A stretch of 64,000 bases of DNA. Source: Paroedura picta. Taxonomy: Eukaryota; Chordata; Lepidosauria; Squamata; Gekkonidae. Of this stretch, positions 43,640 through 54,939 are shown piece by piece; positions within the stretch are counted from its first letter, which is position 1, and the number at the start of each line of letters is the position of its first letter. The stretch covers positions 23,484,501 through 23,548,500 of the forward strand of contig NC_135380.1 of assembly GCF_049243985.1 (NCBI RefSeq), given 5' to 3'. The notes beneath the pieces were generated by a model. That model was given only the letters and a program-made list of their open reading frames with translations, was not told where the DNA came from and ran no database searches. The position numbers and the translations under genes were made by a program.

Positions 43640-45420
43640 TTCTTAGTTCACTGTTTTTCTCTGGAAAAAGAATGCCTTTCAAGAAATGCTTCTCTTGTTT
43701 CACGAAGGTGACAAGAATAGATGGTTTGTTATATTTGGGTGAGAGCCATAGCCTATCAGCATGTAAAATCTGCAGCAGTTTATTCTCAAAGCCTGCACCT
43801 TCTGACTTAACTCCATTTTATGAGAAAAGACTCTCAAAATCAGCTAAACTAACAACCAAAAAGTTTGTCCCAGTACAACAGACTGTTTTCCCAGCTCCCA
43901 AACCTGGTCTCTGACTATGTTTCTTACTCTCCGATCGGTGGTTTCGATCCACTCCATTCCAAAGTTCAACCTGATTTGGGACACCTGAGAATGTTCCAAA
44001 TGGGTTGCCTTGCCATTGTTGAAGAAGCACAGGTCAAAGTTGAAACATAAATCTCATCCTTCAGGTTCTACAGAACTGCCCAAGCACTTGGAACTGAAGA
44101 AATTGAATTAAAAGTAACCAGTTCCAAAGGCTGTTGTTGTGGTTAGCAAACACACTACTCTGCACACTCCATCTCCCATTTGCTTGTCATTGGCATGGTC
44201 CCCATCTGTGTTTGAACTGACATGAGCAGTTAAGATCCCCCTAGATCATGTCTCAGGACCTCCTGCTCCAGCTTCTCAGTGGGCTCATTCAGGTCCATTG
44301 CAATAATATCCTTACTTCAGTCTTGTCCAGGATGGTTGGAACTGTCAGAATCGCCCGTGGAACTGATGGGTTAGAATTCAGGAGTAGTCAACCTGTGGTC
44401 CTCCAGATGTTCATGGACTACAATTCCCATGAGCCCCTACCAGCTGGCAGCGGCTCATGGTAATTGTAGTTCATGAACATCTGGAGGACCACAGGTTGAC
44501 TACTCCTGGGTTAGATGATGGAACAGACACAGGCACATGTGTAATGGAGCCCTCCCCTTGTTGAGGACCGATCACTTACGGTTCCAAAGGCAAGGAAGAA
44601 CGCAGGTCCATAGCCTGCTTCCAGTGTTGCCAAGTGAGGACTTTACTCAGAACAGGAGGTGGCACAATTGTTGGATACTCAGATCACATATTTGGATGTT
44701 AAACTCCAAGATGACCGATGTTAAACTCCAAGACGACAGTGCTACCCTCATACTCCAGGGACTACAGCCATTCCAATCCTGGAAGGAATTCTTGAAATGG
44801 TAAAAGCTATTTGAGAAAACCATCTTCTATTCCTGCTGCATCACAAAAGGTAGAAAATATATATAGGATTCAGCAGGAGGTCTGCCCCTTCTTGTTCACC
44901 CCTCTTGCTCTATCCTCTTTAGTAGCAGAGGAGATGCAGGCTAAGCAGATAGTTCCCATTCCACTTCAGCTGATAAAAAGGGTAGAAAAATCAATGCCTT
45001 AAGTCGTAAAACCTATGCATCGTCATTTTTTTAAACCTTAGAACAGCTAATGACCAAGGTATTACATCAGTGTGCCAAACTTTTCCTGTGGGAGAAAATC
45101 ATCCCTTATCTAAACCAGCTTCCAGATGATAAGAAATCTTTAGCCAAAGTCATCCAACAGAAGCACTTATACTGTCAACGCAACAGCTGCATACAGGCAA
45201 ACATACAGCCGTGCACACAATGGCCTCAGCTGTAATCCTGAGAAGACATGCTTGGCTAAAATCTTTCCTGAAAGGCACCTGTGGGCGGAGGACTTCAGGG
45301 CTCTTTTCTCAACTGACATGTTCTTGCAACAAATCAAGAAGAAAAGTTGGTTTTTATATGCCGCTTTGCACAATGGGGTTGCCCTACTACGGAGATTTAT
45401 GCCACAAGGCTCAACTCTAA
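43640..45420 (+). mobile_element. DIRS-like retrotransposon fossil (gag region)
   Basis: Frame segments read like the gag of vertebrate DIRS-type (tyrosine-recombinase) elements: a cysteine-rich knuckle (KCFSCF then LGESHSLSACKICSS) near 43685-43780, and further on the helical core with AVILRRHAWLKS near 45230-45262 followed by LFSQ. It is broken in several places and only the gag part is recognised; no reverse transcriptase or recombinase was seen. A hAT MITE (44379-44508) is inserted in it, so the fossil predates that MITE. Confidence 0.55.
44379..44508. mobile_element. Palindromic hAT MITE (subfamily 2)
   Basis: CAGGAGTAGTCAACCTGTGG to its complement, with the subfamily-2 words GGTCCTCCAGATGTTCATGG. 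Flanks GGTTAGAATT (left) and GGTTAGAT (right) suggest an imperfect target duplication. It lies inside the DIRS-like fossil. Confidence 0.85.
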
Positions 45421-46084
45421 GGTTTCACATTTCTGTTGCCCCACACTCTGGGGGATGCCTTCTAGCTAATCTGGAATCAGATCCTATTCTATGCCTTCCT
45501 TCCCTTGCCCTTAATAGGAATGGTTGTAGTCAAATTGGTCGCTGACTACTCCCATGGCATCCCTTCTGGCCAAGGCAGAATTGGTTCCAGGCCCTCCAAC
45601 AGAGGTCAAAAGGCAGGTTTATCCACCTCCCCTGGGGACCAGATCTACTGAGTGTTAAGGATACCTCTCATCCAAGGGTAGAGATCTGGACCTGAAACCA
45701 GAGATCAATCTCTTTCCAACTCAATAATTAATGTTAATGCTTGCAGACCTTTAACTAGGATCTCCTATAACTTTAAGTGGAGATGCTTCATAGGTTGGTT
45801 GGGAAATAGACAGGTGTTACCTGTCACCTGTCCATTATCACTAGAATTAGAATTTCATTACCACAGGGTAGTGCTAAGGCACAGTGTTAGTTTTTTAGCC
45901 TAAGATAGTTTCCAGATTTTGTCTTAGTCAGGATTTCTCACCTTTTTCCTACACCTATCGTCTGAGGCAAAAAACAGCCGACACATCTTAGTTGTGAAAT
46001 GTGTCCTGCTGTTTTATTTTAAAAGAACAAGTGAGTTCAGGAAGCCCTTGCCATTATTTGTCTGTTTCGCTGAACCTTCTAAGA

Positions 46085-46258
46085 AAGGGGTGGCCAAACT
46101 GTGGCTCTCCAAATGTCCATGGACTACAATTACCATGAGCCCCTGCCAGTAAGGAAAGGCCTCCTCGATCCAGATTGTCCATACTGTCAGGACTGGATTG
46201 CCTGTACTGTCAACTGTAGTCCATGGACATTTGGAGAACCACGGTTTGGCCACCCCTG
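46085..46258. mobile_element. hAT MITE with captured flanking sequence in its centre
   Basis: Ends AAGGGGTGGCCAAACTGTGG and GGTTTGGCCACCCCTG. The imperfect 8-bp flanks TTCTAAGA (46077-46084) and CTCTAAGG (46259-46266) match at 6 of 8. The palindrome is interrupted at 46151-46213 by sequence that is about 80% identical to the DNA immediately right of the element (46263-46326). Confidence 0.8.
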
Positions 46259-46419
46259 CTCTAAGGGAAAGGCTGCACCAGCCTAGATTGTCCATACAGT
46301 CAAGATTGGGTTGCCTGCACTGTGAAGAGAGTCCTACACATACGAGCACACTTGACAATGTGTTCAGTCAGCGTCTGCCACTTTTTGACAAAGCATCCCA
46401 TTGACTGAACTCCCCCTCA

Positions 46420-46560
46420 CTGGCAGTCTTCAAGCAAAGGTTGGATACACACTTTTCTTGGATGCTTTAGGATGCTTTGGGCTGATCCTGTGTTGAGCAG
46501 GGGGTTGGACTAGATGGCCTGTATGGCCCCTTCCAACTCTGTGATTCTATGATTCTATGA
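46420..46560 (+). mobile_element. CR1 LINE 3' end
   Basis: 'GTCTTCAAGCAAAGGTTGGA', GGGGGTTGGACTAGATGGCC and the tail GTGATTCTATGATTCTATGA. Nearly identical to 9905-10063, so the same CR1 subfamily. Confidence 0.88.
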
Positions 46561-46786
46561 CTGAGGTGTGTAAGGCAGCCACCTAGTCATCTGCAGCCTC
46601 CTTCATTAAGCACTGCTCTGTAGATGTTAATGCAAGACAGGAGACATTTTGGGGGTGGGGACAGCAGTCTTCCATTCTATTCCCCAGCAAATCACCCCAT
46701 CACCAGGCAAGCCAGCTTGTTCATCTCCCCTGTGAGACCACACAGGACAATGATAACGAAAACACTGTTGCACTTAGCTGTGTAAC

Positions 46787-47334
46787 AGGTCATATCTGAG
46801 ATGGAGATGGCTGTCATCTTCAAATCCCAGTCCCATTTGGGGAGCCCATTTGGGGAGCGGCGGTCTATAAATCAAATAATAAATTAAAAAATAAAAACTG
46901 GGAAGACTTGGGAACAGGTAACTGCTGTTCATCCAGTTGTTGCTGTGCAGGCAGGCATCTCTCCCTGCTATCCCCTGCTGGGAGTTGTTCTCTATTGTAA
47001 TTTTTAGAAATCTCTGGCTCATAGTGGCAGGTCAGGAGAACTGAGAGCGAGTGTGGAGCCTCCCTGCCATACACACAGACACACAGACACACACACACTC
47101 TGGAGCACATGACTGTTGGGCAGGAAAATGGTGTCAAGGGCTCCAGTTGGGAATGACTCCTCTTGCTGTGTTATTACGCTTGTTAGAAAATCTTCCAGCG
47201 GCTGGCCTGCGCGGTTTGCATGTGTGCCTGCACAATGGCAACTCAAGTCAGTGCGACACTGCGGCTCCCAAATCTCCACCGTTTTTTGGGCTGGAATTTG
47301 AAGATGACAGGCATCTCCACCCCAGATATGAATT
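46787..47334. repeat. Imperfect long inverted repeat, about 550 bp
   Basis: CATATCTGAGATGGAGATGG then CTGTCATCTTCAAATCCCAG at 46792-46831 is inverted as CTGGAATTTGAAGATGACAG then GCATCTCCACCCCAGATATG at 47291-47330. Further in, AGTTGTTGCTGTGCAGGCAG (46936) pairs with TGTGCCTGCACAATGGCAACT (47223). The left arm carries an extra A-rich insertion (46860-46900). It could be a degenerate foldback element. Confidence 0.6.
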
Positions 47335-47539
47335 GGCATTTTGTCCCCTATGGAGATGCGGCAAGGACAGGATTTCTAAATGCAGCCTTCCAGTAACAGT
47401 GCTATTAAAACCGTTCCATCTAATCCTCCTACGTGTTCTTCTTTACGGATGTTAAAGATGGATGCTGTATGCCCTGTGCATACCATTACAATTTCCTTTA
47501 AACCTCCACTACCCAATCCAAATGCCACATGCTTTGTAT

Positions 47540-47795
47540 ACCCTGTGATTAAATCCCTCCTTTAAAAAAAAAAATATCCCGATTATTACATTTTACGCTG
47601 CATAGCACCTCAAGTGCCTTTGTACAGAGACAGCTGCTAAGAAGCAAGCTGCATAATAATAATAATAATGAAATAATTTCTGGGGCAAGGGAAGCTGAAT
47701 TCCGTGACCACAATCAATTACACAAATTGAGTACATTTGCATGTGGGTGTCATCTTTCTCCCGCTAATTACAAGGAGGGTGATCTTGCTTGGGTC
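47540..47795. promoter_or_regulatory. Candidate conserved noncoding element
   Basis: Repeat-free, AT-rich block with CAATCAATTACACAAATTGA near 47713, an octamer ATTTGCAT near 47736, and a homeobox site CTAATTAC near 47764. A short (ATA)n tract lies at 47655-47670. The motif density suggests a regulatory element; conservation is untested. Confidence 0.3.
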
Positions 47796-47934
47796 TAGAG
47801 GAACAGCTCTAATTTTTGAAAGGAAAAATGTTTCTTCCACTGTCTCTCTGGGAGGGCGGGTGGTGTGTGTGAGAGTGAAAGAAGCGGATTTCAGGCAACC
47901 CTCTTGGGTCCAATAGCCAAGGGCTGTCGGTTCC

Positions 47935-48105
47935 AGCTTGGGTTATTCCAGGAGACTGGAGAGTGGCCTTTGGGGAGAGGAGGCAATTTGGTGGGGAATA
48001 TCACGGAATCAGCCCTCCAAAGCTGCCATTTCTGCCAGGAGAACTCCTTAGCATGACGATCAGTTGTAATTCTGGGAAAAGTCCAGGCCTGATCTGCAGG
48101 TTTGT
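47935..48105 (+). repeat. Interspersed repeat family C
   Basis: 'GCCATTTCTGCCAGGAGAAC' followed by 'gatcagttgtaattctggg' and 'gtccaggcctgatctgcagg' follows the family-C order. Confidence 0.5.
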
Positions 48106-48304
48106 TGTTAACTGGGGGATGGACTGATTTGGGGAGCCCCAGTGCATTGCCTATTCATCCTGCTGTTTTTGCCAGCATTAGTACGAATCATCTTGCAGGG
48201 TGTGCAAAGTGACAGATACCTAGGCTTGCCCACTTTGACCCTGGTGGTTCTTCTTGTACCTTTACATTGACCATTGAATCTGGTCCCGTTTAGTTTCTTT
48301 ATTG

Positions 48305-48440
48305 CAGGGGTAGTCAACCTGTGGTCCTCCAGATGTTCATGGACTTCAATTCCCATGAGCTCCTGCCAGCAAATGCTGGCAGGGGCTCATGGGAATTGTA
48401 GTCCATGAACATCTGGAGGACCACAGGTTGACTGCCCTTG
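48305..48440. mobile_element. Palindromic hAT MITE (subfamily 2), intact
   Basis: A 136-bp palindrome, CAGGGGTAGTCAACCTGTGG to GTTGACTGCCCTTG, with loop CAGCAAATGCTGGC and the exact 8-bp duplication CTTTATTG at 48297-48304 and 48441-48448. Confidence 0.92.
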
Positions 48441-48484
48441 CTTTATTGCATTATGGGTGCCAGTATACAATTTATCGGGGAATG

Positions 48485-48772
48485 TTATACAAGAACCAGC
48501 TTGGTGTAGTAGTTAAGAGCGGTGACATCTAATCAGGCAAGCTAGGTTTGATTCTCCAATCCTCCACATGCAGCCACCTGGGTGACCTTGGCCGAGTCAC
48601 AGTCCTGAGAGTGCTGTTCTCACAAAGCAGTTTCTCTCAGAGCTCTCTCAGCCCCACCTCCCTCACAGTATGTCTCTTGTGAGGAGAGGAAGGGAAGGCG
48701 ACTGTAAGCCACATTGTGATTCCATCTGGTAATGAAAAGTGGGGTATAAAATCAAACTCTTCTTCTTAAAGT
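48485..48772 (+). mobile_element. tRNA-derived SINE (family B)
   Basis: Head GCTTGGTGTAGTAGTTAAGA, B-box-like GGTTTGATTCTCC, body TGTGAGGAGAGGAAGGGAAG, and 3' end AAAGTGGGGTATAAAATCAA with a CTTCTTCTT tail. Full length but diverged. Confidence 0.85.
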
Positions 48773-48974
48773 GAAAACTAGTGTTTCTGAAAAAGCTTCT
48801 CTGAATTAACTGCTGAGGAAGCCATGGCCCGCTCTTCCGTATTCACACCTAGCCTTTACATCCCTCTGAAGTACATAATAAATTAATATTCCTCAAAGGG
48901 TATCCAGGCCAGGATGGACTCTGGAGATTTTTGCTGGGGAGGGATCATTTTGCCATGAAATTGGGGTCACTGTC

Positions 48975-49068
48975 CGTAGGCAGGTAGTTGTGACTGTCCT
49001 GCATTGTGCAGGGGGTTGGACTAGATGGCCCTGGAGGTCCCCTTCCAACTCTATGATTCTCTGATTCC
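48975..49068 (+). mobile_element. CR1 LINE 3' terminal fragment
   Basis: 'CCTGCATTGTGCAGGGGGTT', GGACTAGATGGCCCTGGAGG and the tail CTATGATTCTCTGATTCC. Only the extreme 3' end is present. Confidence 0.8.
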
Positions 49069-50204
49069 AAGGTACCCTGTCCAAGCCTCTCCCACTGCTC
49101 TTTCTGCAGTGGTCGGTTTAAGAGACATTTGGCTGGTTGTTTATTGCTTTACACTATTTATAGTTTGTCTTTCTTACTGGGACTCAAGACAGATGGTGAG
49201 AAAGTGACCGGGGAACAGAATAAGAGTTTTGGAGATTGGGGGCTGTGCTGTTGGCCAGCTGGAAAGCCTCTGGAGTGGGTTTTGGCTCCTAGGCCTCCAG
49301 TGAGCTGTTGTGATCTCCCCTCGTTCAACTGCTAGGTTAGGATTTATCAGTTTCTGACAGCATGCAGGGGGGAAATCGCAGCTTTCCTGGCAACCTCTTG
49401 CGTTAACCAGAATGAGGTAAGCCCTTCTCGGCAGGGTGGCTTGGGCAAATTCCCACTAGCCCAAACAAAGAGTGTCAAGATGAAGCGGCTTGCGTCAGAA
49501 ATAGCCCGTTCACTTCAGCCTGCAGGGCAAGAAATAAAATAAATAAAAACATGAGAGGGGCTGGGAAAGTCACTGTCCCATCTGCAGATCCAGGCTGCTT
49601 CCTGGCCTTTCCCACAAGCCAAGCGAGGCTGCCGATGAGGCCCTCACAACGAGGGCTGAGAAATCTTGCAGGCTGGACCCTCCCTGGAATTTAGTTTGGC
49701 TGCTCTCCCAGAGATTAATCTCCATTTAATGGTTGAGAGGGAGACGGGGGTTCTTGGGGGAAGTCCAAGCCAGGCCATACGGTCCATCGGTGCCATGAGA
49801 ATTCACACATTAGGAAGTTACGGGTGACGGCAATTCCACAGCCTGAGGCTGTTCCTGGACTGTGTAATTCTGTTCTGGGAAGGCAGGAGGCCCTTATTCT
49901 CCAAAAGCCAAAGGCCCTTTCTGGCCTATCAGAAACCGGCCTTTGGGTTTTGGTCAGTTGCTTGCTGTCAGTGACAGGTGGATCACAGGCTGTCCCGTGA
50001 AGTTGCTGTCCTGTCCTGTCCTGTTCCTTATAAAATGTAGGAACCAAAGACACTGAGGACTTGCCTAATGTGGGCGATGGTCCAACCCTAGTTGTCCTAA
50101 GTCAAACATACATTGTCAATTTAAAAACAGAACAGAAACCAGGCTGTCAAAAATGGCTGAGATGTGAGGAAAAGTTCCACTATTGTGTTTTCTACTGGAT
50201 CTGT
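49069..50204. other. Gene-free sequence, nothing recognised
   Basis: No exon or repeat was recognised. A short AAATAAAATAAATAAAA tract lies near 49532. Confidence 0.4.
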
Positions 50205-50450
50205 GTATGTATACACTAGGCTTGCCATATGCCAGCTGGGAGGTGGGTGATCCACCTCCAGTTCCTGTTGCCTGCTGGCTCCCTAGAGAGAAAGAAAAAA
50301 AATCAACTGCTGCTTTCCAGCAATTTCTGGAGTCATGTGACATCACATCTGGGTTTTCCTGGAAATGGTGTAATGCCATAGCTCCTCCCATGCCCGTCCC
50401 CCCCCCACACACACACCTGTTGTCAGCTGCTGGCTGGTAACCCTAATATC
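50205..50450. repeat. Interspersed repeat with complementary ends
   Basis: The left end 'ctaggcttgccatatgcc' and right end 'gctggctggtaaccctaat' are roughly complementary. The interior has 'TCATGTGACATCACATCTGG'. The family was not determined. Confidence 0.4.
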
Positions 50451-50809
50451 AACCTCTGCTCTTCTTCCAGTGTTGCTGTCGACCACAGCCTGTGGATTCT
50501 TTTGGAATGCTGATAATGAGGAATGTGAACATCAACACAAAATGGCTGCTCAAATGGGAATTAGGCCCAGTCACATCATGCTGGGAAGTTGAAAGTCAAG
50601 TTTCCTCTTGGAGCAAAACTACCAATTTCTGAATTGTTGCCACCGGGCTCTCCTGAAGTACCATGAGGTGGAGGAAAACCTGGATGGCCTCTCTGCTGTG
50701 GGGAGGAGATGATTTGGATGCCATGTTAGAGAAAGGCTACCTGGTCCATGCAGGCAGAAGAATGAAGGGGTACATGGACTGTTCATACATAAGACTGCAG
50801 GAGGAGGAT

Positions 50810-51060
50810 CACCCTTTGGAATGTAATAACCAGCTCATCTCCAGACTACACAGATCAGTTCCCTGGAGAAAATTCATGCTTTGGAGCATGGACTCTATGG
50901 CATTGTATCCCTTGAGGTCCAGAAGATAAAGATCAGTTTCCCTGGAGGAAATGACCATTTCAGAATGTGGACTCCATAGAATCACATCCCTGCTAAGCAT
51001 TCCTCTCTCAGAAACTCTCCCCCCCCCCAGGATCTACCCCCCAAATCTCCAGGAGTTTCC
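50810..51060 (-). repeat. Interspersed repeat family C, minus strand, internally duplicated
   Basis: 'CTCATCTCCAGACTACACAG', 'ATCAGTTCCCTGGAGAAAAT', 'CATGGACTCTATGGCATTGT' and finally 'CCAAATCTCCAGGAGTTTCC'. The 'agatcagttccctggag ... tggactctat' block occurs twice (about 50851 and 50931), an internal tandem duplication. Confidence 0.55.
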
Positions 51061-53639
51061 TCTGGTATGGAAGAAAAGGTGTGTCCATAGTACTTCAATC
51101 CTCAATCCTTCATAAGGATGGAAGTTACCAGAGAATTTTAGTCATTTGCATTGTGACCTTTAAACAGGCTCTGAGAGAATTTATCTCTCTAGGCAGAACA
51201 GATCTTCTTAGTTAATGAGAGATGTTAACGACTTGCAGGCACAGCAACAGGAAGCATGAAAGCTTTGCACTTCCTGCATCCATGGATAGCAATAATATCA
51301 GAAGCTGTTCCTAGAAGCATAATGTAAATATAACCCCCCCCCAAAAAAAAAAATCAAACTTTCTTGGTTTGCATGATGTATTCTGTTGACAGAATGTTGA
51401 TTTCCATAGTAAGGATTTTGGATTTGTTTTTGTTTTTGCACAGGCTCCCACTGCATGTCACACGGAACGGCGTCCCTGTATCTTTCCTCTCTCCCTTTAA
51501 AAAGAGGAACAAATTCCCTTTGTTCCCCATGAGCAAAAAAAGAAGACATTTTCCACTGGCCATGTAGAACGAAAAGCATCTGGAGGGGAAAGGCTTAACA
51601 ATTTTTAACTTTGTGCGGAATGGCCCAATGTCTTCAGGCCTAGCCCTTCCCTGTCTCAGAGCTCCACTTAACATGTCCTAGAGCCACAGCTGGCCTTCCT
51701 CCAGTCTTCATGCACTGTAGTCATACTTCTTTGCATGCCCACTCCTCTGCTCCGTGGTTCATCAGATGGGCTGATTCATTCTGGTTTCATGAAAAAAGTC
51801 AAGGGAAGAAAGAGCCTCCTGGGTCCTCCAGAGACAGCCGCTATCAAGGAGAATTTAGCCCCCGGCTGAAAAAGTTTCCCACCACCCCCCAAGCTGTCTC
51901 CAGCAGCCAGCCTGAGAAAAAGCAGTCTGAGTTGGGGCAATGAGTTCACTCATGCTGGATTAAGCAATGCTGGAACCGCAACTTTTACCAGGCAGGCAGA
52001 GGCTTAGCTTTTGGGATGCTGGGTTCAAGCAAACAGTACGTGAAAGGGAACATTTAGAACTTTTCTTTAGAAAAAGGATGTCTGATGGTGGCAAGGGGCC
52101 AGAAATGAACTATGAACCATGGTGAAATGCAGGAAATGTTCTCTCGCCCTTTTAATGCTTGAACACTGGGGGGATGCCCCCTGAAATGGAGAAACAGTCA
52201 GGGCTTCTTCACTCACCACTGTAACTAGCATGCCTCTGGCTACCTCGGGACGTGTTGAGTGCCACCAGCTTAGATGCCATTTTAAAAAGACAAGAGGCCT
52301 ATCTACAGTTCGTAGTCGTAAGAGCAAAACAGAATTTCCGTGTGATGGAGCATACCATAATACTGGTTGCAGGGGTGAAAGAGCAGGGGCTGGCCATGAG
52401 TCCTCCGCCTTATGGTGGCTGCTGGAATAGCCCCTGCTATTGGTTGGCTAAAGAGGACCGCGTCCAACCTATGAACAAGCCTGTGCACAGGCTGAAAAGT
52501 TCCAGGAAGCTGGATAGAGCTGCCAAAGTTTTCAAGATAGGGGAAGAGCAGTTATCCCTCCCCTGTTTCACTGGGGTCCGCATTGGCAATCTGATCCCAG
52601 TTGACTCCCTTTGTGCCAAATCAAAGACCCCCTGATGGTGCTTCTCTCCGGCTGTTCCCAGTCAGCATACTGCGGAGGCCCAACACAGTGTGCGCGGGGG
52701 CTCACATGGGGGCCCGCTGCTCACACTTCTTGTTTTTCCATCCCATTAAGCAATCACTAAGCAATTTCAACAGAGTTGCACACTAGACTTCCCTACGGAA
52801 ACGAGAGAGATGTGAGCTAGGATTTGGGCATTGTCACCAAGGTGGCGTGTGCCAGCCAACAGGGGTGGGGATAAGGGGGCAAGGAGCAGATTTATAGACT
52901 GCAAGCAGAGGCCCACAAAATACGCTGGCAAACTTCCTCCAGTTCTCCTACTCTCTCCTACCCATTCCCCTGGTTTCAAACACATATATGGTGTGTGTGG
53001 GGGGGCACTGCTTGGCCCCACTGTCTGCTTGTGCATTAGTCCTGGGGGTATTCCCCTTTGGACCAGCTGGCGCAAGAACTGGGCTTTGGAATGGGAAACA
53101 GCTTATGTCCTCTTGAAGGGCCAAGTCCCCTGAATGTGGCCATGTTTGATTTAGTGTCCAGTCCTTATTTTGGGGTGTAGGGCTTTTAAACTGTGCCCAG
53201 GATTTGTGGTTGGATTCACCAAAATAAGTCATGAATAAGGAACCAGGAACCAGCTTTAGCATCCTGATGGGCTGGGGTATGAAAACAGCCCAGGTGCAAG
53301 TTGAGCCCAGCAGCCAGCAGCATTGGCAGCCTTTGAGAGCGTTCGTCTTGCCCACTGCCTCCACCTGCACCGCTACCAGTTGGGTCCAAGCTGACTGTGG
53401 CAGGGGAGGAAACCGGGGGTGATCGATGCCTCCACTTGCTTCTGGCTGCCAGGAACCCTCCAGGGCGGTGACCCATTAGAGTTAAAGGGCCAGTCTACCT
53501 CTGGACACCCATCCCAGGCAAAACTGTCATTCAGTGGGCCCTATAGCCAGCAGGGCACAGATGCATTGCTCCCCAGGTTTTGTGGGCAGCCCTAACTTCA
53601 GAAGCTTCAAAGCTGGAGCCTGCATGGCTCAGGAGCATT
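51061..53639. other. Gene-free sequence, nothing recognised
   Basis: No exon or repeat family was recognised. The open frames of 100-140 codons in both directions near 52250-53370 overlap each other on opposite strands and show no domain. A CCCCCCCC/AAAAAAAAA boundary lies near 51335-51352. Confidence 0.35.
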
Positions 53640-53835
53640 ATATTCTCCCCTTCCGCACACCTGCCATCGGGCTTGTCTAATCTCTGCGTTCAATTACGAA
53701 AGGGGAGATTTTGCTCTTGTCACAAATTGCGGCGTGCTTTCCCCCTTGTCTGTGCCCATAGTGAATATCCCAAAAGGTCAACCGAAGCTGACTTGACTAC
53801 GAAGGTAATTGCAAGATAGAACTCAGAGAGAATCT
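53640..53835. promoter_or_regulatory. Candidate conserved noncoding element
   Basis: Repeat-free block with TCAATTACGAAAGGGGAG near 53690, CACAAATTGCGGCGTGC near 53721, and GGTAATTGCAAGATAG near 53803. Motif-rich and clearly distinct from the repeats around it; regulatory role is inference. Confidence 0.25.
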
Positions 53836-54479
53836 GTAGAGGAAGAAGGGATACAGGAGGAGGAGAACCGTCATCTCCCAAGAAGCGAGCCTCTTAGCTA
53901 AAATAATATGCTTGTTATCTGCGATGTGTCACGGAGAGTGAAATTCAGCTTTTTCTCCAGCGACACACCTCTCTGTTGCGGATGCTCTGATGGGGCAGCG
54001 ATAGCGCTGGGGCCACTGGCAGCCTGGCAACGCCTCCTTTCCCTTTCCCAGCTGAGGACTACTATAAAGTTACAGAACAGCTCAGCTGGGAAATGAACAA
54101 ATCCCTTTAAAGGGGGAGAAAAGACAGAGTTTAGCACTGCCTTTTGAAACTGGAGCTTAGCTCCCTTCCCATATTGGATGCAGGTGGAGTAGAAACATGG
54201 AAGCTCTGCCCACAACTACCCCACAGGTTCCCCTTTGAACCAAATCAAAACGTGCCCACAAGCTGTGCTTGGAGTGACAACAGTGTTGTATGGATGCTCC
54301 CATTTAATTTGGGTATTGTGCTGTGTTCTGGGGAGGAGGGATCCGTGTGCAGAAGCAGCCTCGGTTGCTACGTTACATCAGCTCCCATCAACTGTGTAAG
54401 GACTGGATTGCATAAAGATCCCTCAAGATCTTATCCTGGCTTTGCTTCTCTTCCCAAGATGGGAACATGTCTGGATATT

Positions 54480-54625
54480 TGCAGATGGGAGTTTAGCAAG
54501 GATGTGATACCAGAGAGTTCAGCCTCTGAAGGAGCCATTCTTTCCAGGGGCACTGATCTGTAGCCTGGAGATGAACTGTGATTCTTGAAGATGTCCAAGC
54601 CCCACCTGGAGGTTGGTAATCCTAG
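54480..54625 (+). repeat. Interspersed repeat family C
   Basis: 'CCATTCTTTCCAGGGGCACT', 'CTGATCTGTAGCCTGGAGAT' and 'CCCACCTGGAGGTTGGTAAT' are the family-C 3' half. It ends directly at the boundary of the solo LTR that follows. Confidence 0.55.
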
Positions 54626-54923
54626 TATTAAATCCGTGGATACAAGGAAGTCAAGCCCACTGGGAGTTTAACCGGCTCTTTATTGTGATCTCAGCATGAT
54701 GTTACAAGAGGCCAAACTGAATTGAGAACCCCCTGAAACCCCCCAACTAATATACAGTAGCAAGCAATGGATCTTCCCACCAGTGTGTGCTATTGGTCAG
54801 TTTCGGTTTAAACTGACTGGATCTGGCAGAGAGGATCTAGCCATGCGTTGGTCAATTTCATTGGTGGCTTCGATCCTACATCTAACTTCAAGTTCGGTCC
54901 TCAGCAGAACCACAAGCACAACA
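54626..54923 (-). mobile_element. Solo LTR, fossil (same family as 60736-60989)
   Basis: On the minus strand it starts TGTTGTGCTTGTGGTTCTGC, has a TATA-like CTGTATATTAGTTGG and an AATAAAGAGC polyadenylation signal, and ends near GGATTTAATA. Flanks CCTAG (54621-54625) and ACTAG (54924-54928) agree at 4 of 5 bases, consistent with an LTR-type target duplication. No internal genes remain next to it. Confidence 0.6.
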
Positions 54924-54939
54924 ACTAGCTCCATCTTTT

